Assembly (NCBI GenBank): GCA_001275005.1 | Contig: JWZX01002457.1 | Location: forward strand, 1 to 19,807 | From: Chrysochromulina tobinii | Lineage: Eukaryota > Haptophyta > Prymnesiales > Chrysochromulinaceae | Reading direction: 5' to 3' | Length of the DNA stretch: 19,807 nt | In this document: positions 1 to 7,396 of the stretch, piece by piece | Layout: the number at the start of each line of letters is the position of its first letter | How positions within the stretch are numbered: position 1 is the first letter of the stretch | The notes under the pieces: generated by a model | Told to the model about the DNA's origin: nothing | The model's input: the letters and a program-made list of their open reading frames with translations, nothing else | Databases searched by the model: none | Program-made: the position numbers and the translations under genes

Positions 1-220
1 GCGAGGGCGGCAGCGGCACACGCGGCGGTGGTGGAGAAGGCGGCGTGATCGGCTGTGGTGGCGACACGGATGGCGGCGGGGTGGGCGGCGTCGTAGGGTG
101 GACCATGGGGGTCTGTCGGTGCGGTTGCAGTGGAGCCTGGCAATCGCAAAGGCACTGTGGCCGCACCGACTGATGGCTGCGAGGCGAGCGAGCGCATGAC
201 ATTAAAATGGCGAAGGCCAT
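1..220 (-). CDS. Proline-rich protein, N-terminal part, runs off left edge (uncertain)
   Basis: On the minus strand a frame opens at the ATG at 218-220 and stays open for 73 codons to the window edge; a second in-frame ATG lies at 104-106. The first residues (MAFAILMSC) are hydrophobic. From the second Met the sequence becomes Pro/Ser/Thr-rich, with PPTPPPSVSPP and TPPSPPPPR. The style matches the (SPPP)n linkers of the surface protein at the right end of the window, so a secreted or wall-type protein is possible. Only 31 bp separate this ATG from the stop of the upstream same-strand gene, which is tight for an independent gene. The Pro-rich part may instead be an exon whose start lies elsewhere, or low-complexity DNA. 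Confidence 0.35.
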   Translation of the reverse strand, partial: MAFAILMSCARSPRSHQSVRPQCLCDCQAPLQPHRQTPMVHPTTPPTPPPSVSPPQPITPPSPPPPRVPLPPS

Positions 221-251
221 TAGAAGGTTCTTCGTGTGCAGCCGACCCTTT

Positions 252-1700
252 CTATGGTGCAGTCGACACGATGCAGATCACTGGCTGCGAGAGACCCAAA
301 GTGTTCAGCTCCCTTCGCAGCGCATTGTCGTCCGAGTACTCGCACGTCTCCCAGCCGAGCAGGACACTCCGTGGCTCTGTCAGCGCCGCGCCTTGCTGCA
401 CGACCGTCGATTGGCGCTCCTTGCAAGCCTTCCCTGCGCGGTTGACATCCACATTCTCCGTGCGCAGCCGCTGCACAAACGCCTTCAGACCGTCCTTGAG
501 GCCGTGTAGCACGAGGACCACCTGGCGAGCCTGCCGGCCGCCGCCGACGGCGTAGAACATCCGACCGCCGAGCCCCAGCTGCTGTGTCCACTTGGCAATA
601 AGCCGTGTATACCCCGCTCGGTCGTTCATGTGGTCGATCGTGAGCACCGCCTCGTGCACCACGTCGGCCTCATCACCCTCGTCGTTTGACATGGCTGCTG
701 CTGCCGTCGCCGCCGCCGCTACCGCCACGGGAGGAGCTTGCGTGTCGACAGACGGCAGGTGATGACTGCTGGGGCCCTTCAACTTGAGGATTGCATGCTT
801 GAACTGGTCGAGGAGGCCGGCGCCCGCACAAAGTGCCGCCGCCTCGCCCATAGCATTCTCCGCCAGCTCTACAAACGGAAGCGGCAGCCCTGTCGATGAC
901 GGCGCCGCTTGGAAGACCTCCGCCGGTCCATTCTCGTCCAGCCGTATGTCCATCACCTGCCACTTGAGCGAGCGAACCGCCTCCAGAAAGGCGGAGCAAC
1001 CGACCGACGAGCCCTCGACCACGACCACGCCCGGAAAGCCCGGCTTGCAGAACCCACGCAGCCGTTCGTTCCGAGCATGAGACAGGATCTCTTTGCGTTT
1101 CTGTTCCGACTTGATGTGGTGGAACCAAATGACGAGGCGACGAACCGAATGCTCCAGAGTATGCTCTTGGCTGGTGGGTTGTGGCGGGGGAGGTGGCGAG
1201 CAAGCGGCGGCTTCGATCAATAGCTGCTCCGCTTGTTGCTGCGAGGTGAGGCACAGCTCCGCCAATGCTTCCCTCTGCTCGGCCGCTGCCTGGCTTGAGA
1301 CGATGGCAAGCGCAGAAGTGATCTTTTCGATGGCGGCCGGGCCGAGTCCGAGGCAGCTGAACGAAAAACGAACCGCAGCAGATGGATAAGCCAGTGGCAA
1401 AGAAAAGCTCAAGCACGCATGCACTCTGCCACCATCGAGTGCTTGCATGACCACGGCAGCCAGCTCGACGGCCTCAGAAGCTGGCAGATCGCCGCTTACG
1501 ACCGCTTGAGCTATAGCCATTGCTGTCGAGTCGGGCTGATACTCGTCCTCGCCTGCGTACATGGCTGCAAGCACAGTAAACTCGTGCAGCTGGCGCTCGA
1601 GTGCTGCTGTGGCAGGTTCTTGGCTAGCTGAGCTCCGCGTGCCAACGGCTCGTCGACTTTCGCGCACGAGTTGGACGACGCCCAACTCGGACCCATCCAT
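252..1700 (-). CDS. RWD-domain protein: RWDD2-like front fused to RWDD3-like tail
   Basis: A 482-residue protein. Residues 38-165 look like an RWD domain (LHEFTVLAAMYAGEDEY, then LPLAYPS in place of the usual YP..P turn). Residues 185-308 match the RWDD2A/B C-terminal domain (DUF1115/Prp3_C type): WFHHIKSEQKRKEI and GFCKPGFPGVVVVEG are the key blocks. After an Ala-rich linker, residues 350-478 match the C-terminal half of RWDD3/RSUME: LTIDHMNDRAGY, LGLGGRMFY and NVDVNRAGKACKER. RWD domains bind protein partners (GCN2-GCN1, or SUMO machinery for RWDD3); no catalytic role is expected. The start is the first ATG. The frame is open further upstream but only from a GTG. A TTTTTTCAG just upstream (near 1732-1740, minus strand) could be an acceptor for an extra 5' exon. 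Confidence 0.82.
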   Translation of the reverse strand: MDGSELGVVQLVRESRRAVGTRSSASQEPATAALERQLHEFTVLAAMYAGEDEYQPDSTAMAIAQAVVSGDLPASEAVELAAVVMQALDGGRVHACLSFSLPLAYPSAAVRFSFSCLGLGPAAIEKITSALAIVSSQAAAEQREALAELCLTSQQQAEQLLIEAAACSPPPPPQPTSQEHTLEHSVRRLVIWFHHIKSEQKRKEILSHARNERLRGFCKPGFPGVVVVEGSSVGCSAFLEAVRSLKWQVMDIRLDENGPAEVFQAAPSSTGLPLPFVELAENAMGEAAALCAGAGLLDQFKHAILKLKGPSSHHLPSVDTQAPPVAVAAAATAAAAMSNDEGDEADVVHEAVLTIDHMNDRAGYTRLIAKWTQQLGLGGRMFYAVGGGRQARQVVLVLHGLKDGLKAFVQRLRTENVDVNRAGKACKERQSTVVQQGAALTEPRSVLLGWETCEYSDDNALRRELNTLGLSQPVICIVSTAP

Positions 1701-2321
1701 GCAAACCCACTTGGTTGGTGTGAACACAGCCTGAAAAAAGACAACGGGAGGAGCTGGGGCACACACGGGGCACACGGGGTCACACGGGCAAACGGTTCAT
1801 TTCGACGAACCTCACAACCATCCCAACCAAGACGCCAACCAACGCACCCGCACCGCCGTTCAGTTCAGTTCAGTTTCTTCGCGGTCCCCCCACGCTCACT
1901 CCACCACCGTCTCAGAGGACGGCTCCGCTCCCTTCGGTCAACACAAGTACTGAGTACTCGCTCGCTCGGGCTACTCAATTTCGCTAGTGAGGTCGTTCTC
2001 TCCCAGCACCGCCGAGTCTGTAAGGTGGTGACTGCTGCACACAGCCGAAGAAAAGTCTTGCCTGGGCTTTCCTCAAACAGTGTTTACACCTAGTCAAGTC
2101 AAGTCAATTCTTGACTTGACTTAACACATACTGTTGACGTGGCGACCTCTTTAAACATGAGGCCTGCGGCCTGGACGAGACCGCACAGTACAGGTTGCAC
2201 ACTGTTGGCGCAGGCGCGCGCTCTGCGGCATAAGCGTGCTTGCGGTCGGATGCCTTAGTCGCTTACGGTGCAAGCTCGACTTCCACATAATGGTACAATA
2301 TGGCTGCTGCATCTGGCCTTA
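1701..2321. other. Non-coding interval upstream of the RWD gene
   Basis: No convincing gene. It should hold the promoter and 5' leader of the minus-strand RWD gene and the 3' end of the small minus-strand gene. It contains a triple CAGTT direct repeat near 1858-1878 and the GTCAA inverted repeat listed separately. The open frames here have no recognisable protein features. Confidence 0.6.
2092..2125. repeat. GTCAA direct and inverted repeat
   Basis: AGTCA units repeat every five bases, then reverse. AAGTCAAGTCAA (2096-2107) is followed by a three-base loop TTC and its exact reverse complement TTGACTTGACTT (2111-2122). It lies about 400 bp upstream of the RWD gene start. A related direct array occurs upstream of the signal peptide peptidase gene at 10223-10246. 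A TTGAC-type regulatory site is possible; that is inference. Confidence 0.8.
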
Positions 2322-2618
2322 TCATCGGCCTTCTCCTCGGGCTGTCATGTTTCTAGCGATCGTTGACGGCGCAAAGGAGATTCTCTGGTACACGGGCTCG
2401 CCATAGAGTGGGCGTGCCATCACAGTGGCGGAGTCCGTCGCGATCGGCGGCGGGTTGCGGTTGAAGGAACAGATTGCCTTGTACAGCAGATAGCTGCCCA
2501 CGGGGATTGGCAGCAGTGGTCCGATGACCTGCGAGTACTTGAACCAGTTGCTTTGCTTGTGCTGGCCGCGGCCGTACGTGCCCGGGTTCTTGGGACGAAA
2601 CCGCTGGCCTGCGCTCAT
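2322..2618 (-). CDS. Small single-pass membrane protein, unknown
   Basis: A 98-residue protein I do not recognise. It starts MSAGQRFRPKNPGTYGRG, has a short basic segment (QHKQSNWFKYS), then one hydrophobic span (VIGPLLPIPVGSYLLYKAI), then a Pro-rich tail. The basic lead before a single span would fit a small inner-membrane or organellar subunit, but that is inference. In-frame ATGs further upstream (2774, 2849) would add up to 77 residues. I prefer 2618 because the sequence upstream is visibly AT-richer, and starting at 2849 would leave only 12 bp to the start codon of the divergent enoyl-CoA hydratase gene, no room for a promoter. The extended N-terminus could alternatively be a targeting peptide. 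Confidence 0.5.
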   Translation of the reverse strand: MSAGQRFRPKNPGTYGRGQHKQSNWFKYSQVIGPLLPIPVGSYLLYKAICSFNRNPPPIATDSATVMARPLYGEPVYQRISFAPSTIARNMTARGEGR

Positions 2619-2861
2619 GAACGCACGGTCTGTCGTCGAGCACGCTCCCAATCCAAGGCGAGAACCCAGTCGGCTCACAGTGTCGGCTGAGTTGTCGGCT
2701 GTGTGCTTTTCCGCGAAACTTTCTGCGACTTTTCGTGCAAATTCATGCAAGTTCTCGGAACATGAGATCATCATCGAGCTGCAGACTGTCGGTCGCCCAA
2801 GGTTCAAGTTATGATACCAATTAAAACATAATTCTCTCAAACTTTTCATCAAGCAGTGTTC
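2619..2861. promoter_or_regulatory. Divergent promoter, small membrane gene / enoyl-CoA hydratase
   Basis: The 243 bp between the two chosen start codons, with a clear AT-rich patch at about 2740-2850 compared with its GC-rich surroundings. A 9-bp word AACTTTTCA at 2840-2848 recurs at 13226-13234 in another divergent promoter. No TATA box can be assigned with certainty. Confidence 0.45.
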
Positions 2862-3710
2862 ATGCTCCAGCTCTTCCGAGCCCCGACGGGACTGGCCACG
2901 GTCGCGCGGCGATCGCTGTCCACATCTGGAACCAATTACGCCACCATCCTCACCGAGACGCGTGGTGCCGTCGGTCTCATCACGCTCAACCGGCCCAAGG
3001 CACTCAACTCGCTGAGCCCAGAGTTAGTCGCTGAAGTGGCAAAGGCCACCGCGGTGTACGATGCAGACCCGTCCATTGGCTGCATAGTCATCACCGGCAG
3101 CGGGCAGAAGGCGTTCGCCGCAGGCGCCGATATCAAGTTCATGGCTGACAAGAGCTACATGGACATGCACAAGCAGCGCGCATACTCGGCTGAGTTTGGT
3201 GCGATCGCCAACGTGAGCAAGCCGATCATCGCCGCTGTGAATGGATTTTGCCTGGGCGGCGGGTGCGAGTTCGCCATGGCGTGCGACTTCATCCTGGCCG
3301 CTGACACGGCCAAGTTCGGTCAGCCCGAGATCACGCTCGGCACCATCCCCGGCCTGGGCGGCACGCAGCGCTGGACCCGCGCTCTCGGCAAATCGCGCGC
3401 GATGGAGCTGGTGCTCACCGGTGAGATGATCACTGCCCAGGAGGCGCTCGCCCGCGGCCTGGTTGCCCGCGTCGTACCGGCCGCCGAGCTTCTCGACGAT
3501 GCGCTCAAGACGGCCGCCAAGATCGCGTCACACTCGCAGCCGATTGCCGCGCTTGCGAAGACGCTCGTCAACGCCGCCTTCGAATCCTCTCTGGCGGAGG
3601 GCCTGCGGCTCGAGCGGATGCTCTTCTATTCGACCTTCTCGACCAAGGACCAGAAGATCGGCATGAAGGCATTCATCGAGAAGCAGAAGCCCGAGTGGAC
3701 CAACGAGTAG
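2862..3710 (+). CDS. ECHS1: Enoyl-CoA hydratase, mitochondrial (ECHS1 type)
   Basis: A 282-residue crotonase-family protein that hydrates 2-trans-enoyl-CoA to 3-hydroxyacyl-CoA in mitochondrial beta-oxidation and branched-chain amino acid breakdown. The N-terminus (MLQLFRAPTGLATVARRSLS) is basic, hydroxylated and free of acids, as in a mitochondrial presequence. The oxyanion-hole motif AAGADI is at 86-91. NGFCLGGGCEFAMACD holds one catalytic Glu (E136), and FGQPEITLGTIPG holds the second (E156), spaced exactly as E144/E164 in the rat enzyme. The C-terminus keeps the family form (FSTKDQKIGMKAFIEK). The longest frame begins at a GTG six bases upstream; the real ATG is at 2862. Full length, no introns. 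Confidence 0.95.
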   Translation: MLQLFRAPTGLATVARRSLSTSGTNYATILTETRGAVGLITLNRPKALNSLSPELVAEVAKATAVYDADPSIGCIVITGSGQKAFAAGADIKFMADKSYMDMHKQRAYSAEFGAIANVSKPIIAAVNGFCLGGGCEFAMACDFILAADTAKFGQPEITLGTIPGLGGTQRWTRALGKSRAMELVLTGEMITAQEALARGLVARVVPAAELLDDALKTAAKIASHSQPIAALAKTLVNAAFESSLAEGLRLERMLFYSTFSTKDQKIGMKAFIEKQKPEWTNE

Positions 3711-3720
3711 AAGCCGGGCA

Positions 3721-3780
3721 CCCTCGCGTCGCGGCGGGCACCTTCGCGTCGCGGCGGGCACCCTCGCGTCGCGGCGGGCA
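3721..3780 (+). repeat. 20-bp tandem repeat after the enoyl-CoA hydratase stop
   Basis: Three copies of a 20-bp unit (CCCTCGCGTCGCGGCGGGCA, middle copy with one T change), preceded by a partial GCCGGGCA at 3713-3720. It starts within a few bases of the TAG stop, so it should lie in the 3' UTR. Confidence 0.9.
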
Positions 3781-3951
3781 GCACGACGGAGCTCAGCCAC
3801 GTACCCGGGCCCAAGGGGCTGGGTGCTCCAGCCTCTTGCCGGCCCCACTGACCCCCGCCACATGCAAGACTCGCATGTAGGCCCGGGCGATTGAGAATGA
3901 TCCAAGAGTTTTGACCCAGAGAGAGCGGCTGCACGCGACGCCCGCACTGCA

Positions 3952-4004
3952 CACTCTCGTAAATCGTTGGCATATGTTGCGTAGATTTACGCGCGACGAG
4001 AGTG
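3952..4004. repeat. Imperfect inverted repeat in the convergent interval
   Basis: CACTCTCGT (3952-3960) pairs with ACGAGAGTG (3996-4004). Inside it AAAT (3961-3964) can pair with ATTT of ATTTAC (3985-3990), leaving a GC-rich bulge on the right arm. It sits between converging genes and could form a 3'-end hairpin; function is unknown. Confidence 0.6.
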
Positions 4005-4123
4005 ATCCCGCCCCGTGTTTACTACGCACTTGCTACTTATGGTAATCCGTCTACATTATAAACTCAATCCGCGTCGGCCACGTCGCTCGACACCTTGGGG
4101 GCGGCATTGGCTCTGGCCTTCGC

Positions 4124-7108
4124 CTACTTCCAACCGCCTTGCCCCTTGGGGCGTGCTCCTGCTCCAGCTGCGCGGCTCACGGCCTCTCGTTCGCGGATTC
4201 GCTGCTCAAGCTCTGCACGACGGCTCTCAAGGATCTGCCGACGCGCGGCCAGCACGTCCTCAGCCATCCTCGCCGCCTGGCCTCGTGGGCTTGCGTTCAC
4301 AGCCAAGGACGCGTTCACAGCCGCCTGGCCTCGCGGGTTTGCGTTCACAGCCAAGGGCGCGTTCACAGCCGCCTGGCCTCGCGGGTTTGCGTCCGGATGA
4401 TCATCCTCCGACAGCTTTGTGGCAGTATTGGAGACTGTCCGGCTGGTGCGTCCCTTGCGCACGGAGCTCATCACATGGGCGCTCGCCACGGCGCTCGCCG
4501 CGGTGGAGCTCGGCTCGGGCTCGATCCCCGACTTGATCTCCGAACCGAGCTCGACGGTCGCCAAATACACGGACAGAAAATTGGCGTCGAAGGCACTCGA
4601 CTCTGTGGCGCTCACCATGGCGCTCACTGTGGTGTCTGGTGGCCTCGGGCCGACCGACGGGCGCGACGCCGCGGCCGCGCCGCCCGCCCGTCCACAAAGT
4701 TGTACGCTGTCACGCCCCTGCTTGGTCGGGCTGTCGGGGCTGAGCGCGGCCGCACGCCCTCTCTCTTGTTCGGCGTGGATTGCCTTGGACTTGCGCAGGT
4801 ACGCCTTCACGTGCAAGATGAGTGCACCCATCGAGAGCTTGCCAAGCAGGTATGTGGCGTTGCCGTCCGGGTAGGCGCCGCTGTAAAGTGCACTCACCTG
4901 CTCGACGGCCATGAGTGTCATGGGTGTCATGAGTGGTCATGAGTGGTCATGAGTGGTCATCAGTGGTCATCAGTGGTCATCAGTGGTCATCAGTGGTCAT
5001 CAGTGGTCATTAGTGGTCATCAGTGGTCATCAGAAGCTCTCACCTGCTCGACCACCTGCTGCAGACGAACTGCTCGCACGGCACAGCCTATGCGTGAGAT
5101 CCCCGGCTGCGCCGTGATCGTGGGCAGCAGGACGCGGAGCAGTTGCAGCCGCTGCAACGCCTGCGCGTAGGGCTGTAGGTGCCTTGCGCTGTCCTTGGCG
5201 ATGGCGTTGCACAGTACGTCGAATTGCAGTACACCGAGCCCGATGCGCCGCTCAGCACGCCGACGACGCGCGGAAGCTTGCCAAATGAACGCGTCTGCGT
5301 GCGAGACGCTCTCGTGGTGGTGCGCATGGTGATGCTGCAGGTGCGCCCAGAAGGTGAGCCCGAGCTCGACGAGCAGGTGCGAGAGCTGCGGGTCGGCCGC
5401 GGGCTGCTGCCTGGTCGTGTGGATCGTGAGAGCGAGCGTTGTCTCGAGCACATGCATGTCGATCGCGAGCTCCTTACGGTCGAGGGCGGGCTCGTCGAAG
5501 CCCTGCACGAGCGCGAGCACTGCGCGGCATGCGGCGATGGTCGCTTGCTCATTCTTCGTTCGACTCATCATGGTCGCCCGCTCCTCGCGCCGCCCGCTGT
5601 CGACCACATCGCCCAGCCACTGACCCAGGTCACCTACCCCTCGAGCGACGCCTTTGCCCAGGTTGCCCGCTCCCTCGATGAGGAGTCGGGGGATCTCTTG
5701 CGTGAGGCTCAGGGCATCTCGACTCTCCTTCAGCTCCTGCTCGTACAAGGCCGCCGCGATCTGCGCATGGGATTCGAAGCCCGCGTACCTGTGGGGAGAG
5801 GGGGGTGGGCGCCGTAGTGAGCACTTGCATGCAGAGCGCATGGGCTTCGAAGCCCGCGTACCCGCCGGCGTCGAGCAAGCCCCGTGTCGCTCCAGCGAAC
5901 TCGTCCTGATTTGGAACGAACTCGTCCTGATTTGGAAGCTGCTGCAGCTCGGAGGCGAGGTCGCTCCTCGAGGGACGAGGAGCGCCATGGAGCGCAAAGT
6001 GCAGCGTCGTGAGCACGGCCATCAGCCCGCCGGCGTTGACGCAGTGTTGTTTGCGGCAGAGGGCGGCTGCGTTGATTCCGTCGACGCTCGCGGCGATCAG
6101 CCGACAGATGGCGCGCGCAACGTCGGGGTCGGTGCGCATGTCCGATGCACATGCGACGCGCACGCACGCCGCGGTGACCGCAGGGTCGCGCCACACGTCG
6201 AGCGTCGGCGCGTCGCGCCGCCGGTGCATCGCCGCGTGCGCCTCCTGCGCAGCGAAGAGCGCCAGGTCGTCGAGCGCCGTGGCGAGCGCCGCCGGACCTG
6301 ATCGGTAGAAGCGCTCAGTGAGCGCGTACACGACGGCATCGACGCTCATGCCCGTACGCAGTTTGGCTCCCTCTGCCTCGTTCTGCGCCCCACTGAAGAG
6401 CGCACCGAAGAAGCTGCCGCTCTGGGCGGCGTCGTTGCCCTGGCCGCCGATCGCCTGCACAGTCGACGACACCCTGAGCGCACGCATCATGCGAGCCGTC
6501 ATCGCCACCTTCACGCCTCGCGTCTCGCGCCGCACAGCCTCTGACTGCATGGCACGCTCGACGCCCGTGTGTGTGGGCATCGGCTCCCCCTCGTTCTCGC
6601 ATCGGCCGAACTCCTCGTCGAGCTCCTCATGCGTCTGATGCCTTGGCGGCGCCATGCGCCTCACGACACGGTTGATGGTGGATCGCTGCATGAACTCGCC
6701 TCGCTCACGGTCGCGGTTCTGGGACATCCGCGCCACGTCCACCGCGGGCGGCTCGGGGACAGCCGGGCTGGCCAGGCTCCGCGATCGGCCCACCATGCCC
6801 ATCTTGGAGCCCACTATTCGGGCTTCTTTGAGCCGGTCCGTATTGTTCGGCCCGAACATGGACGCGAACTCGATGAGCGTGTCGCCACGCTCGGGCATCT
6901 CAATTGCACTCTCCCCATTCATCTTCATCAATCGGACCTGCAGCTCATCTGTGGCAGACAGGTTGCCAGGGGTGCGCGCCACGGGCACTCTGCTGGTCGC
7001 GGCGACCTTGGGCAAGAGGCCAGTGTTGCTCATCTCCCGCTGATGAGTCGCTAGCGCCATCGTCCCGTTCTCGAGCTGGGAGGGTCCAAAGGCCTCGCTC
7101 GTCTCCAT
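4124..7108 (-). CDS. Unrecognised 921-residue protein, three exons
   Basis: Exons on the minus strand: 7108-5862, 5788-5044 and 4897-4124. The two GT-AG introns of 73 and 146 nt restore one frame (phase 2 at the first junction, phase 0 at the second). I do not recognise the family. Residues 1-200 are hydrophilic and probably disordered. The middle part (about 250-700) is helical, with stretches like RTDPDVARAICRLIAASVDG and NAGGLMAVLTTLHFAL that resemble armadillo-type repeats (weak inference). It has a His-rich stretch (HLQHHHAHHH) and the segment GAGNLGKGVARGVGDLGQWL. The tail contains a 16-residue tandem repeat and ends in a basic coiled segment (RRQILESRRAELEQRIRERE). Exon 1 holds a 7-residue tandem duplication (PNQDEFV/PNQDEFA). 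The start is the first ATG; the frame extends upstream only to a GTG. Confidence 0.65.
4275..4392 (-). repeat. 48-bp tandem repeat, coding (16-residue unit)
   Basis: About 2.5 copies of a 48-bp unit starting at 4275, 4323 and 4371. On the minus strand it encodes NPRGQAAVNAPLAVNA, NPRGQAAVNASLAVNA and SPRGQAA in the tail of the 921-residue protein. Being a multiple of three, it keeps the frame. Confidence 0.9.
4898..5043 (-). other. Intron 2 (146 nt), bounded by a 14-nt duplication, minisatellite inside
   Basis: Donor GAGCAG|GTGAGAGC, acceptor GTCGAGCAG|GTGAGTGC, phase 0, joining VVEQ to VSALYSG. GTCGAGCAGGTGAG occurs at both junctions (5052-5039 and 4906-4893). Without splicing the frame stops within the minisatellite (ASDDH then stop). 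Confidence 0.75.
4931..5030 (+). repeat. 10-bp minisatellite inside intron 2
   Basis: Ten copies of NAGTGGTCAT: three with G first, five with C, one with T, one with C. It is preceded by degenerate units (about 4911-4930). It fills nearly the whole intron and carries no pyrimidine tract of its own. Confidence 0.95.
5789..5861 (-). other. Intron 1 (73 nt), bounded by a 26-nt direct duplication
   Basis: Donor GG|GTACGCGG, acceptor CCCACAG|GTACGCGG after a C-rich tract. Removal joins DAGG to YAGFESHAQ and links two long open frames that are otherwise out of phase. The first 26 nt of the intron (5861-5836) and the first 26 nt of the next exon (5788-5763) are identical except for one base, so the duplication offset equals the intron length. 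Confidence 0.75.
5898..5937 (-). repeat. 21-bp tandem duplication, coding
   Basis: Two near-identical 21-bp copies give PNQDEFV and PNQDEFA in exon 1 of the 921-residue protein, about 35 bp before intron 1. Confidence 0.85.
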
Positions 7109-7396
7109 GATGGATACGAGCCCTGTCGACCTGGCAGCCTCGCCGTCCACTGAAGCTCGGAGGACAACTGCGCTGTATGAAAGCCATATGCGCTACACCA
7201 AAAATGGCAACTTCCGGAAGAGCGACGACAAAAGAGTGCTTCAACGGAGAGTCGAGCCTTTCCGAATGCCGACAGAAGTTGAGAGGAGTTTACGGCGGTG
7301 TCGTCAGCAACTTCGTCAGCTGTGCGTTGCGTGCTACGAACGCAATTCTAGAGGTCGGCAAGCGTGGCGGCGTTGGAGGCGGCGGCATGGCACGAT
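7109..7396. promoter_or_regulatory. Divergent promoter, 921-residue protein / JmjC protein
   Basis: The 288 bp between two divergent start codons must contain both promoters. I see no clear TATA or other recognisable element. The first open codon of the plus-strand frame is a GTG at 7364, part of a GCG-rich leader. Confidence 0.45.

Larger units (their letters stand above)
3711..4123. other. Convergent intergenic interval
   Basis: The 413 bp between two convergent stop codons. It holds the 20-bp tandem repeat and an imperfect inverted repeat at 3952-4004, and no gene that I can support. It presumably contains both 3' UTRs and polyadenylation sites. Confidence 0.6.

Noticed and set aside
1671-2093. 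140-codon plus-strand frame
   Set aside because: Overlaps the RWD gene start and promoter, of mixed composition, no recognisable motif.
4139-4942. 267-codon plus-strand frame with VCVHSQGRVHSRLAS repeats
   Set aside because: It is the antisense of exon 3 of the 921-residue gene. Its repeats come from the same 48-bp unit, and it runs through the intron minisatellite.
4931-5030. Possible CRISPR-like array
   Set aside because: The 10-bp units are contiguous without spacers and sit in a eukaryotic intron; it is a minisatellite.
5763-5861. Two real exonic copies of a repeat with a frameshift, rather than an intron
   Set aside because: Reading through leaves the long downstream frame out of phase. 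Splicing at the GT-AG pair, with its C-rich tract before the acceptor, restores it exactly.
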